Source: an uncultured Parabacteroides sp.
Lineage (GTDB): Bacteria > Bacteroidota > Bacteroidia > Bacteroidales > Tannerellaceae
Assembly (NCBI GenBank): GCA_944325345.1
Contig: CALUZV010000006.1
Span: 1 to 64,000 of the forward strand
Length of the DNA stretch: 64,000 nucleotides
Reading direction: 5' to 3'
Below, in pieces: positions 31,619 to 41,108 of this stretch (position 1 is the first letter of the stretch; every line of letters starts with the position of its first letter). The position numbers were made by a program, and so were the translations under genes. The notes under the pieces were generated by a model. It searched no databases and was not told the origin of the DNA. It saw only the letters and a program-made list of their open reading frames with translations.

Positions 31619-33448
31619 TTAGAAGCGGAGGCTGATGCCGCCCATGACGGTTATCCCCTGCGCGGGGTAGCCGTAGAAGATGTCGTAACCTTGGTTGAGG
31701 AGGTTATTGACTTGGGCGTAGAGGCCGAAGGTGCGGTTGAAGTCGTAGGAGGCGCGGAGGTTGAGTTCGTTGATGTTATCCATCTTCACATCGTCTTCCC
31801 CGTATGCCTTCATATATCGTCCCGTCTCCAGATGGTAGGTCGCGCTGATGGCGAGCTTTTCGATGGGGCGGAGGGTCAGGTTCGCGTCGAGGACGAAATC
31901 GGGTTTGCCCCAGACATGGTCGAGTTCGGGAGTGCCGCCGACTGCGTCCCAAGTTTCATTGTAATCGCCGGACCAGTTGTTATACACTCCCTTCACGCCG
32001 ATTTCAAACCATTGCTGGTATTTATATTTCAGGTTGGCGCCGACGTAGAAAAGTTTGGTGTCGATATTGGTTTCTCCGCGCAGGACGGGGAAGGTACCGT
32101 CGTCGTAAGACCCTCGCGTCGGCGTGAAGAGCAAATCGTTGTCTGTAATCTTATATCCCGCGAAAACGTCGAACCAGAACCCGCGTGCCGCGCCGCTCCG
32201 GATGCCGATAACGCCGTCCAGCCAGTTCCGCGAAGGCTCCAGCTCGCGGGTGGGGTCGATGTAGCGGCAGACATTCGATACCTCGTACATACTGTTAGAA
32301 TATAACTTGCCGCCAGCCGTTATATAGAGGAGCGTCCTATTGGCGACGGTTGCATCAAAGGCAATATCGGGCGAGCCCATAAGTTTGGTCTCGTGGCCGG
32401 TAGCAAACATGAACTTGCCGCCGATTTTGAGGTTCCAGTTATCGCCTCCCACGCGGTAGTAGGGGTTGATGGTGCCTTCGGCGTGGTTTTTAAATTCGTA
32501 ACTGTAAAAGATATCCCCATCGCTCTGGTGCGTTCCGGGCGCACGGGTCTCTTCGGGAACGGAATAATTGAAATATTCGAACAGACCGGCGATGCCGACG
32601 CTTTGGCTGCTCCAAAGATCCTGGAAGAGGTTGAAGCCGAGCTCGAAGGTATTCTCTGTCGGGCCGTCGGCGGCTGCGCCGTTGGCGTATTTATAGCCAA
32701 AATTCGTGTAGCCCAAATCCACGGCGTAGCCGATAGGGGCATTCTCCGGCGATTCGATGCCGACGGAGGCGGAGATGGTTTGGCCTACCTGCTTGGAATC
32801 TCTGTTGGTCAGGTCGTAGATAGGAGGTTCTGAGTCGTAGATAGGACCGGGGTCGTCAGCATCACTTCCATATCCATAGTAATTAAATTGATCGTAGCGA
32901 TATTTCGCCCCAATCTTTAGAATAGCCTTTTCAAACTCGTGTTCATAATCAATGCCACCGAGGTTATCATTTAGTTTCGCATCCACCGAGCAGTTCCAAT
33001 GGTTGAGATCAACCTCCCCATTGGTCGAACGATGTGAAAAATAAAAATTCAGCTTGTCCTTCTCGGTGCTGAGGATATGATAGCCGAAATCGCCATTGAT
33101 GTTGCGATGCATACCCGCTGCAAAGTCGAGATAGCCACGGCGGCGGTTGTAGTCGATCGCTGTCTGGACGTTGCCGGCCGGTAAGGTCGCGATTTGTTTC
33201 TCCGGGTCGGCCGGAGAGGTGAAGGATGCATAGTCGATAGGGCGGGGCGTAACCTCCGGCTCCTTGACGGCAGGCAAGGTATTTACTTTGTTGGCATCCT
33301 GCACGGTCGGGTCGAATTCGCGTTCGAGTGTCATCTCGCGATTCAACGCGTCGTTGTCTTTCGATTTGTCTTCCTGCGCGCAGATAGTCGTTGTCGTACC
33401 GAGCATCGCCGTGGCGCAGAGCAGTTTTATAGAGAGATTCGTATTCAT
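31619..33448 (-). CDS. Outer-membrane beta-barrel protein, TonB-receptor-like without plug
   Basis: A 609-residue protein with a signal peptide (MNTNLSIKLLCATAMLGTTT, cleavage near ICAQ) and many alternating beta strands ending in the aromatic terminus VMGGISLRF typical of outer-membrane barrels. After the leader comes a conserved-looking segment, REMTLEREFDPTVQDANKVN. I see no plug domain, so it is probably not a full TonB-dependent transporter. Twelve bases separate it from the upstream TPR-protein gene, making a two-gene unit. The partnership suggests a barrel with a periplasmic repeat protein; the cargo is unknown. Confidence 0.78.
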   Translation of the reverse strand: MNTNLSIKLLCATAMLGTTTTICAQEDKSKDNDALNREMTLEREFDPTVQDANKVNTLPAVKEPEVTPRPIDYASFTSPADPEKQIATLPAGNVQTAIDYNRRRGYLDFAAGMHRNINGDFGYHILSTEKDKLNFYFSHRSTNGEVDLNHWNCSVDAKLNDNLGGIDYEHEFEKAILKIGAKYRYDQFNYYGYGSDADDPGPIYDSEPPIYDLTNRDSKQVGQTISASVGIESPENAPIGYAVDLGYTNFGYKYANGAAADGPTENTFELGFNLFQDLWSSQSVGIAGLFEYFNYSVPEETRAPGTHQSDGDIFYSYEFKNHAEGTINPYYRVGGDNWNLKIGGKFMFATGHETKLMGSPDIAFDATVANRTLLYITAGGKLYSNSMYEVSNVCRYIDPTRELEPSRNWLDGVIGIRSGAARGFWFDVFAGYKITDNDLLFTPTRGSYDDGTFPVLRGETNIDTKLFYVGANLKYKYQQWFEIGVKGVYNNWSGDYNETWDAVGGTPELDHVWGKPDFVLDANLTLRPIEKLAISATYHLETGRYMKAYGEDDVKMDNINELNLRASYDFNRTFGLYAQVNNLLNQGYDIFYGYPAQGITVMGGISLRF

Positions 33449-33460
33449 TGTGTCCTAATT

Positions 33461-36400
33461 TTAGAGATTATCAGATGAACCGGCTGTAGCGGGAGCCTTT
33501 TCTCCCTCGGCCGGCTTTGCATTAATCTTCGCCAGACGGTCTTCGATCATGGAAGCGATATTATCATCCGCCTGGTAATTGTTCTTCAGACTGTTTAGGT
33601 AAACGCGCGCCTGCACGTTGTCTCCCTGCCGGATATAGATGTCGGCGTAGAGGATGAAACCTCGCGCGAGCCAATACTGGTGCGGCGTGCCGTTCTTGGC
33701 AAAGTCATCCAGCACCTTCTCGGCCTCTTTGTCCTTGCCTTGGTCGAAATACAACTGGGCGAGGAGGTATTTGGCCTCGGCGCCGTGAGCAGTACGCGTG
33801 TCGGAGGCAAGCGCTTTCAAGTCTTCGAGCGCAGCCGCCTCGTTGCTGGAGTTGATGTACGCTTTGGCACGGACATAACGAGCTTCGGAGGCCACTTCGG
33901 GCGATACTTTCTGATTTTTCAGGATATTGTTGGCGGCGGCGAGCGCTTCTTTTTCATCCCCCGTCTGCAGCGCACAACGCATGATGCCTAATTGAGCCGC
34001 TGCCTTGTTGTCCGGGTTCTCGGCGATCTGGCTGAGGAAACGGAACGAGACGAGGGCGGCGGCGTAGTCCTTGCGGTCATATTGTATTTCCGACTTGCGG
34101 GCGACGGCCTCCTCGCGGAATTTGATATCGTTGCTGGAAATCACTACGTCGAAGTAGCGTTCAGCCTCATTGAAGTTCCCCTCGGCAAAGGCGATGCTGC
34201 CTAAATAATAATTCGCGTTCGAGGAGAAGGCGCCTTTCGGGTATTGCGAGAGATAATTCTGCATACTGCGTCGTGCGCCGGCGTTGTCGCCCCGCATAAA
34301 GAGCTTTTCGGCGGCGATGTAGGTCAAGGAATCCTGTTCGCTCACCTCCAAGTGGATGTTTCCGCCGAGGGAATTGACATAATCGGCAAACGCATTGATG
34401 TCGTTCAGATCGACATAGACCGACCGGAGGTCCTGCAAGGCGACGCGCGCTTCTTCAGTCCCTGGATAGCGGGAAATCACTTGCTTGTAGGTATCGGCAG
34501 CCTTTTCCAGCTGGTTCTCGTTGAAATAAATCAGTCCGAGCTGAACTCCCGCCTTGCGCGAAAGACTGCTTTCGGGGAAGCGACGCATTAATTCGTCGAA
34601 CGACTGCGCGGCAGCCTGGTTGTTATTTAATAAAACGTAAGAGCGACCTTTCTCGAACAGCGCGTCATCCACATACTGCGATTCCGGGAATTCCTTGACA
34701 AGGCGGTCCATCTCCCGAATCTTCCCTTGGTAATCCTTTTGCAGACCCAAGACAAATCCTTTTTGGTAGAGGGAATAATCGCCGGCAGCAGGCAAGAGTT
34801 GTGCCGCCCGGTTGTAATTCTCTTCGGCCGCAGCAAACTGGCGATTGTGGTAGAGGCAATCGCCGATGCGGTTGTAAGCATCTGCCACGGAAGCCGTATG
34901 CTGGTCGGAGACTTGTCCGACGTATTGGCGGAAGCGGCTGAGGGCGTCGTCGTAGGCTTGTTGCTTGAAATAGCAGTAGCCCAGATTATAATTGGCTAAA
35001 GCATAGGTTTCCGAGGACTGTCCGCTGGTGTTGGCCAGGTAAGTACGGAAATCCGAGATAGCTTTCCCGTAGTCGCCCTTGCGATAATACGATTCGCCGC
35101 GCCAGAAGTAGGCGTCGTTGCGGGCATCGCTATCATACACACCCATTTGGATGGCTTGCGAGAAATAATTAATCGCTTCGTCCATGCGAATATTTGCAAA
35201 CGCCTCCGTTCCGAGCTGGAAGAGGATGCTTTGCTTTGCCTCCAGGATTTTCGTACTCGGATGCTTGATTTTTTCGATGGATGCAAGGGCGGCATCGTAA
35301 TTCTTTGTCGTCAAATACGTCTCGACGAGGTAATCATTCACTTTGTCGGCATATTGCGAGTTCGGGAAGTCGTTGAGGAAGTCTTCGAAGATAGAAACCG
35401 ATTCGCCGAAGCCGGTGAAACCCGTTTCATGAATCAGCAACGCATAATTATATAAGGAAACCTCGCGAATCTGCTCGTCGTATCTGGAGGTAGCCGCGGC
35501 TTCGAAGGCCATCCGCGCGTTATTCTTGTCGCCGGTCTTCAAATAGCATTGTCCCAAGTAGAGATAGGCATTTTGCATCAGGCTGTCGTCCATATCCACG
35601 GTCTTCCCGAAGTTTTGGATGGCTTCATCATACTTTCCTTGGTTGTACTGGCAGACGCCCAAGAGGTAGAGGTCGCCGCGCAACGGATGGGAGGCTTGTT
35701 CGACGTAGCGGCTCAGCCAGCGCGTCGCCTTCGACTCTTGTCCTAAATGGTAATAGGAGTTACCCAGGATGCGATAGACTTCGGTATTGTTGGGGCTATC
35801 CGGATATTGTTTCAATAAAGCCTCGCCGGACTTGACGGCAGCCTGGTATTTATTCTGAATGAAATGAATTTGCGTGATGTAATAGGCCGATTGCTCGCCG
35901 AAGCCCGGTTTGTGGCTCAATTCCTCGAATTCAATCAGCGCCTTGTTGTATTTGCCATCGGCATAGTCGATGTAAGCCACGTAATAGGCCGAAGCATCGC
36001 GGTAGGTATCGCCGATTTGGGTGATGCGCTCGAAATAGGCGCGGGCCTTGTTGCGTTCGCCCGTCTGCAAAAGCGCGTAGGCAAGGCGGAACGTATATGT
36101 TTCCTGTTCGGAAGTCGTCAGCATATCGATATCGCTTTCCCCCAGCCAATAGATAGCCTTTTCGTATTCCGCGCGACCGAAATGCACCGACCCGATGCGG
36201 AAACAAACCTCGTCGCGGTGGCGCGAATCCGGATAAACCTCCAGATAGCTCTTCAACAGCTCGTCGGCATTCGGCCGTCCCTGTTCGTAGGCGGCGCAAA
36301 CCAACATATAGTCTGCTTCTTGTATCAAATCAGCATCGGTGGCATGTTCTTTATAAGCCTCTAATTTATCAATGCAACCGGAATAGTTCTGCTGGGCGAA

Positions 36401-36514
36401 CATCGCCTTTCCCTCGTGGAATAGCCGTTCGTCCGTCTGGAATTGGTAAGAGCGTTGCCCGTTGGCAATATGGCTTCCCAATACCAAACACAATGGAATC
36501 AGAATCTTTTTCAT
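33461..36514 (-). CDS. Large exported TPR-repeat protein
   Basis: A 1017-residue protein with a signal peptide (MKKILIPLCLVLGSHIANG) and then tetratricopeptide-like helical repeats over nearly its whole length, for example YRILGNSYYHLGQESKATRW, YFWRGESYYRKGDYGKAISD and AEKYL-type units. The C-terminus is a low-complexity tail. TPR solenoids bind partner proteins; the neighbouring barrel gene 12 bases downstream is the obvious candidate. A leftward -7 element (TATCTTTG) lies at 36556-36549. Confidence 0.85.
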   Translation of the reverse strand: MKKILIPLCLVLGSHIANGQRSYQFQTDERLFHEGKAMFAQQNYSGCIDKLEAYKEHATDADLIQEADYMLVCAAYEQGRPNADELLKSYLEVYPDSRHRDEVCFRIGSVHFGRAEYEKAIYWLGESDIDMLTTSEQETYTFRLAYALLQTGERNKARAYFERITQIGDTYRDASAYYVAYIDYADGKYNKALIEFEELSHKPGFGEQSAYYITQIHFIQNKYQAAVKSGEALLKQYPDSPNNTEVYRILGNSYYHLGQESKATRWLSRYVEQASHPLRGDLYLLGVCQYNQGKYDEAIQNFGKTVDMDDSLMQNAYLYLGQCYLKTGDKNNARMAFEAAATSRYDEQIREVSLYNYALLIHETGFTGFGESVSIFEDFLNDFPNSQYADKVNDYLVETYLTTKNYDAALASIEKIKHPSTKILEAKQSILFQLGTEAFANIRMDEAINYFSQAIQMGVYDSDARNDAYFWRGESYYRKGDYGKAISDFRTYLANTSGQSSETYALANYNLGYCYFKQQAYDDALSRFRQYVGQVSDQHTASVADAYNRIGDCLYHNRQFAAAEENYNRAAQLLPAAGDYSLYQKGFVLGLQKDYQGKIREMDRLVKEFPESQYVDDALFEKGRSYVLLNNNQAAAQSFDELMRRFPESSLSRKAGVQLGLIYFNENQLEKAADTYKQVISRYPGTEEARVALQDLRSVYVDLNDINAFADYVNSLGGNIHLEVSEQDSLTYIAAEKLFMRGDNAGARRSMQNYLSQYPKGAFSSNANYYLGSIAFAEGNFNEAERYFDVVISSNDIKFREEAVARKSEIQYDRKDYAAALVSFRFLSQIAENPDNKAAAQLGIMRCALQTGDEKEALAAANNILKNQKVSPEVASEARYVRAKAYINSSNEAAALEDLKALASDTRTAHGAEAKYLLAQLYFDQGKDKEAEKVLDDFAKNGTPHQYWLARGFILYADIYIRQGDNVQARVYLNSLKNNYQADDNIASMIEDRLAKINAKPAEGEKAPATAGSSDNL

Positions 36515-36548
36515 TACCCTTAGGATTTTGTTAGAAAATATTAGACGA

Positions 36549-36556
36549 CAAAGATA
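36549..36556 (-). promoter_or_regulatory. -7 promoter element for the TPR-barrel unit
   Basis: The minus strand reads TATCTTTG 35 bases before the TPR-protein ATG. Confidence 0.5.
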
Positions 36557-36612
36557 GGCATTTATTGCGGTCTCTTCTTAAAGATGGGGAAAAATAATCC
36601 GTTGCGGAGGAA

Positions 36613-38883
36613 ATGAGTTCCCGTCTCGAAGCCCAACACCGCATCTCCGGCTCCATCTCCAGCGAAAATAAGGAGGCTTTGGCCGGCGCCACCTTCATCC
36701 TGATGTCTCAGGATTCGCTTTTCGGCGGTGCCGTAACGGACACGAAGGGGAGGTTTGAATTGCGGGAGGTCCCGGCTGGCGATTATACTTACGAGATTTC
36801 TATGCTGGGTTTCCAACCGGTGAAGCAGGCGCTTAAGGTGAATGGGAATATTTCGCTTGGCTCTATTCTATTAAAGGAAGACGCGCAGCATCTTGATGAG
36901 GTGGTCGTAGATGCCGACCGCCGGAATTTGGTTACCCAAGGCGCGGGACTGACTACCTTCCGCCTTTCTGAGCAGGCTTCCCGGACGAACAGTGTCTATG
37001 AGGCTTTCCGGGAGATTCCGAAACTGGTGGTCGATGAGACGCAGCGCAAGATTACCCTTGCCGACGGCTCTTCTCCGCTGATATTAATCAACGGCATCAA
37101 CCGTCCGGGCTATGTGAATAGTCTGCGGCCAGAGGATATCGAGTCGGTGGAGGTGGTGGAGAATCCGTCCGCCCGCTATCGGGGCAGCCAATCGGTTAGG
37201 GCGGTCTTGAATATCAAACTGAAGCCTAAACGGGAACAGAAATATGTAAACGGGAATGTTTATACCAAGCAGCACGTGGAGGGAGTCTTCGGCGTCTCCG
37301 GTTTTGCCGTGGAGACGGGCAACAGCAAGTCTTCGCTTTATCTGAATGCCCAGCATTTCTATTTCCACAACGACGACGGGACGCAACTGGAAGAACAAAC
37401 CTCCGGCAACCTTTACCGCCGGACCGAGGGCGACCGCCGCTACAAAGCGCAGATGTTCTATGCTTCGCTGGGAGGCGACTGGATTATGAACGACAAGAAT
37501 TACGCCGCATTCGGGGCTACCCTGACAACAAATCCCCAGAAAATCTACCGCCAGGGCACGGGCATTGCCCGCGAGGGTGAATCTTCCCTCATTTCCTATC
37601 CGCTTACCTTGAACCAATATATTTTCAACTCCTACCTGACGGGAGACGTCAGCCTTTTCTACCGCCATACGTTTTCCGAGGATAGCCACCTCGACGCGAT
37701 GGGTGCGTTTGGCATTTATTCCTCCGGCGCATCGGGCGACCGCACGGAGACTTCCGATATTTACAGCTATGCCTCGCTGACCAACTTGGATAATCAGATT
37801 AGACAAGGCCGGCTGGAGCTGAACTACGATATGGCGGCCGCCGACAAGGTCGCTTTCGACTTCGGTGCCAATACCTATTATTCCCACACGAATATCCAAG
37901 ACAAGATACTGTCCGACCCTGCCTTTATCTATAAGGAATGGACTGAATACCTCTATGCCTCCATCCGCAACAAGAATGCCCAGAAGCTCTCGTATATGTT
38001 TTCGCTGGGTCTGGACTTGGTCTTCTCCGATGCGGCCGGGAAAAAGAACCATTATGTGAACTTCGTGCCGTCGGCCTCTCTGAATTATAAATTGAACGAT
38101 GAGGCGGCTTTCGACTTGAGCTATACCCGCCAGCGGACATCTCCCTACGCCTCGCAACTGAATCCCCGCAATACGTCGGTGGACAGCCTGCGTGTCCGCG
38201 TCGGCAATCCGTATCTGCGGCCCTATATCGACAACGTCTTGACCCTCAATTTTACTTGGAACCACCGAAGCCTCTACTTGGCGCCTTTCTTTACCTACGA
38301 TTATATCACCAACCAGATTGAGGAGACCGGCTATCGGACCGGAGACATCTATACCTACACCTACGGGAATATCTCGAAGAAACACCAGCTAATGACCGGC
38401 TTCAGCGGCCGTGTGAATCTTTCGAAATACGGCAACTTCAACCTGCAAGCGGGTTTCAAAAAAGATATTCAGGACAATCTGCCCTTCAGCGGGAATGCGT
38501 TTTATGTCAATGCCAACCTCTACGCCTATTATAAGAACTGGACGCTCTCGGCTTATCTCTATTATACGAGCGCGACATATACTTCGATTTCCAAAATCAC
38601 CTCTACCCCGGAGTCGGAGTTCACGTTGGGCTACCGCCTGCCCAAAAACTGGCAGATACAGGCCGGCCTGCGCTATTTTGCCGCCAAAGACAACCATTAT
38701 GCGACCCGGACGGTGGGCGACGGCTATGTCTCTTATTCAAAAACCAAGATGACCGACCGCTTTTTGATGCCGATGATCGGTTTCACCTTCTATTTCCAAA
38801 ATAAGGCACCCTACAAGTGGCGTCAGAAACCGTCCTTGCCAAGTGGCGGAGGCGAAGGAGGGCGTATAACGATTGGCGAATAG
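36613..38883 (+). CDS. Outer-membrane beta-barrel protein with CarboxypepD_reg-like and plug domains, signal peptide missing
   Basis: The 756-residue product starts with a carboxypeptidase-regulatory-like domain (ISGSISSENKEALAGATFIL, about residues 10-90). A TonB-plug-like domain follows (LINGINRPGYVNSLRPEDIE, about 150-200) and then a large beta-barrel. It resembles the TonB-dependent-receptor-like outer-membrane family (PF14905 type). Such proteins need a signal peptide, but the ATG at 36613 goes straight into MSSRLEAQHRISG. A TAA at 36595 closes the frame upstream, and no hydrophobic leader is visible in other frames. The export signal seems to have been deleted, so the gene may be inactive or mis-sequenced. 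Confidence 0.8.
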   Translation: MSSRLEAQHRISGSISSENKEALAGATFILMSQDSLFGGAVTDTKGRFELREVPAGDYTYEISMLGFQPVKQALKVNGNISLGSILLKEDAQHLDEVVVDADRRNLVTQGAGLTTFRLSEQASRTNSVYEAFREIPKLVVDETQRKITLADGSSPLILINGINRPGYVNSLRPEDIESVEVVENPSARYRGSQSVRAVLNIKLKPKREQKYVNGNVYTKQHVEGVFGVSGFAVETGNSKSSLYLNAQHFYFHNDDGTQLEEQTSGNLYRRTEGDRRYKAQMFYASLGGDWIMNDKNYAAFGATLTTNPQKIYRQGTGIAREGESSLISYPLTLNQYIFNSYLTGDVSLFYRHTFSEDSHLDAMGAFGIYSSGASGDRTETSDIYSYASLTNLDNQIRQGRLELNYDMAAADKVAFDFGANTYYSHTNIQDKILSDPAFIYKEWTEYLYASIRNKNAQKLSYMFSLGLDLVFSDAAGKKNHYVNFVPSASLNYKLNDEAAFDLSYTRQRTSPYASQLNPRNTSVDSLRVRVGNPYLRPYIDNVLTLNFTWNHRSLYLAPFFTYDYITNQIEETGYRTGDIYTYTYGNISKKHQLMTGFSGRVNLSKYGNFNLQAGFKKDIQDNLPFSGNAFYVNANLYAYYKNWTLSAYLYYTSATYTSISKITSTPESEFTLGYRLPKNWQIQAGLRYFAAKDNHYATRTVGDGYVSYSKTKMTDRFLMPMIGFTFYFQNKAPYKWRQKPSLPSGGGEGGRITIGE

Positions 38884-38895
38884 TTTTTTATGATT

Positions 38896-39142
38896 ATGAA
38901 CGGCGTCCCATAGTAGCGTTGCCGTGGCAACGGGGTTATGAACGGCGTTCATAGCAGCATTGCCGTGGCAACGGGGTCATGAACGGCGTTCATAGCAGCA
39001 TTGCCATGGCAACGGGGTCATGAACGGCGTTCATAGCAGCATTGCCGTGGCAACAGGGTCATGAACGGCGTTCATAGCAGCATTGCCGTGGCAACAGGGC
39101 TATGAACGCCGTTCATGGTAGCATTGCCGTGGCAACGCAGTT
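38896..39142. repeat. 41-base tandem array of paired dyads (GAACG-CGTTC plus TTGCC-GGCAA)
   Basis: Six units at a 41-base period lie between the barrel gene and argS. Each has two dyads about 20 bases apart: ATGAACGgCGTTCAT and TTGCCgtGGCAA. Single-base changes fall mainly at dyad centres (GAACGCCGTTC in the last unit, TTGCCATGGCAA in the third). The second dyad recurs in the array at 42960. Confidence 0.92.
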
Positions 39143-39198
39143 GCGAATGGGAGGGGAAGTGCCCTCAAAGTCTTTTAGGATATATAAATAGAAAACCG

Positions 39199-39206
39199 TA
39201 CCTTTG
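39199..39206 (+). promoter_or_regulatory. -7 promoter element for argS
   Basis: TACCTTTG lies 43 bases before the argS ATG; the -33 region is only loosely matched. Confidence 0.5.
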
Positions 39207-39249
39207 CAGCACTTTTTACAGGCAGTAAATATTAGCAAAAAAACACGAT

Positions 39250-41043
39250 ATGACGATTGAACAGAAAATTGCCGGTGCTGTGGTGGCCGGCATCAACGAA
39301 TTGTACGGCGCTGAGGTGAAACCGGAGCAAGTACAATTGCAAAAGACGAAGAAAGAGTTTAAAGGGCACCTCACGCTGGTGGTTTTCCCTTTCCTCCGCG
39401 CCTCGAAGAAGAGCCCGGAGCAAACGGCGCAGGAAATCGGCGAGTATCTGGTGAAAAATGAGCCGGCAGTAGCGGAGTTCAACGTAATCAAAGGCTTTTT
39501 GAACCTGACGGTGGCCTGCAGTTGCTGGATAGAGCTGCTGAACGAGATTCAGAGCCAGCCGCGCTTCGGTATCCGTCCGGCGACGGCCGATTCCCCGCTC
39601 TACATGGTGGAATACTCGTCGCCGAACACCAACAAGCCGCTCCATTTGGGGCACGTCCGCAACAATTTGCTGGGATATAGCTTGGCACGGATTCTGGAGG
39701 CCAATGGCTACAAGGTAGTCAAGACCAATATCGTGAACGACCGTGGCATCCATATTTGCAAGTCGATGCTCGCCTGGCAGAAGTGGGGCAACGGCGCGAC
39801 ACCGGAATCGACGGGCAAGAAAGGCGACCATCTGATTGGCGACTTCTACGTCCTCTTCAGCAATAAGTTGAAAGAAGAGACCGCAGCCCTCGAAGCCCAG
39901 GGCATGACGAAGGAAGAAGCCGAGGCAGCCTCGCCCCTGATGCAGGAAGCCCGCGAGATGCTCCGCAAATGGGAGGCCGGCGATGCGGAAGTCCGCGCCC
40001 TTTGGAAGAAGATGAACGACTGGGTGTATGCCGGGTTCGACGAGACTTATAAGATGATGGGCGTATCGTTCGACAAGATTTACTACGAATCGGAGACCTA
40101 TCTGGTGGGCAAGGCCAAAGTCTTGGAAGGATTGGAGAAGGGCATCTTCTATCGCCGCGAGGACGGTTCGGTTTGGGCCGATTTGCGGGGCGAAGGACTG
40201 GACGAAAAGCTGCTCTTGCGTGCCGACGGGACATCGGTTTATATGACGCAAGATATAGGGACTGCCAAGCTGCGCTTCGATGATTATCCGATTAATAAGA
40301 TGATTTATGTCGTCGGGAACGAGCAGAATTACCATTTCCAGGTGCTCTCTATCTTGCTCGACAAGCTGGGCTTCGCCTTCGGTAAGGGCTTGGTACATTT
40401 CTCCTACGGTATGGTGGAATTGCCAGAAGGAAAGATGAAGAGCCGCGAGGGAACGGTGGTAGATGCCGACGATTTGATGGAGGAAATGGTCAATACGGCC
40501 CGCGAAATATCGCAGGAGCTGGGCAAACTCGACGGATTGACGAAAGAGGAGGCCGAAGACATCGCCCGCATGGTCGGCTTGGGCTCGCTGAAGTATTTCA
40601 TCCTGAAGGTGGACCCGCGCAAGAACATGACCTTCAATCCGAAGGAATCCATTGACTTCAACGGGAATACCGGACCTTTCATCCAATATACTTACGCCCG
40701 TATCCGTTCCGTCTTGCGCAAAGCTGCCGAGCAAGGCATCAACTTGCCCGAAGCATTGCCGACGAACACGACGATTTCGGAAAAAGAAGAAGGTTTGATT
40801 CAGATGCTGGCCAACTTCGCCGCCATCGTCAAGGAAGCAGGCGAGACCTATAGTCCGGCGTTGATAGCCAACTATACGTACGACCTCGTGAAGGAATACA
40901 ACCAGTTCTATCACGACTTCTCTATCCTGCACGAGAGCGACGAAGCGCTGAAACTCTTCCGCCTCGTACTTTCCGCCAATGTAGCTAAAATCGTGAAAGA
41001 AGCGATGGGGCTGCTGGGAATTGAGGTGCCGGAGAGAATGTAA
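39250..41043 (+). CDS. argS: Arginyl-tRNA synthetase
   Basis: A 597-residue class I aminoacyl-tRNA synthetase that charges tRNA-Arg. The N-terminal additional domain is present (about residues 1-100). The HIGH-type motif is HLGHVRNN after EYSSPNTNKPL, and the second catalytic loop is KMKSREGTVV, a usual ArgRS variant of KMSKS. The C-terminal anticodon-binding DALR domain ends with EAMGLLGIEVPERM. Complete and normal in length. Confidence 0.97.
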   Translation: MTIEQKIAGAVVAGINELYGAEVKPEQVQLQKTKKEFKGHLTLVVFPFLRASKKSPEQTAQEIGEYLVKNEPAVAEFNVIKGFLNLTVACSCWIELLNEIQSQPRFGIRPATADSPLYMVEYSSPNTNKPLHLGHVRNNLLGYSLARILEANGYKVVKTNIVNDRGIHICKSMLAWQKWGNGATPESTGKKGDHLIGDFYVLFSNKLKEETAALEAQGMTKEEAEAASPLMQEAREMLRKWEAGDAEVRALWKKMNDWVYAGFDETYKMMGVSFDKIYYESETYLVGKAKVLEGLEKGIFYRREDGSVWADLRGEGLDEKLLLRADGTSVYMTQDIGTAKLRFDDYPINKMIYVVGNEQNYHFQVLSILLDKLGFAFGKGLVHFSYGMVELPEGKMKSREGTVVDADDLMEEMVNTAREISQELGKLDGLTKEEAEDIARMVGLGSLKYFILKVDPRKNMTFNPKESIDFNGNTGPFIQYTYARIRSVLRKAAEQGINLPEALPTNTTISEKEEGLIQMLANFAAIVKEAGETYSPALIANYTYDLVKEYNQFYHDFSILHESDEALKLFRLVLSANVAKIVKEAMGLLGIEVPERM

Positions 41044-41108
41044 GAGAATTATGAATTATGAGTTATGAATTATGAACTGACCCACCCTAATTCATAACTC
41101 ATAATTTT
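41044..41108. repeat. Inverted AATTATGA-type repeat between convergent genes
   Basis: GAATTATGAATTATGAGTTATG on the left and CATAACTCATAATT on the right can pair across the argS/acyltransferase gap, as at 11086-11151. Confidence 0.7.

Noticed and set aside
39232..40932. 566-codon leftward frame opposite argS
   Set aside because: Antisense shadow of a complete arginyl-tRNA synthetase.
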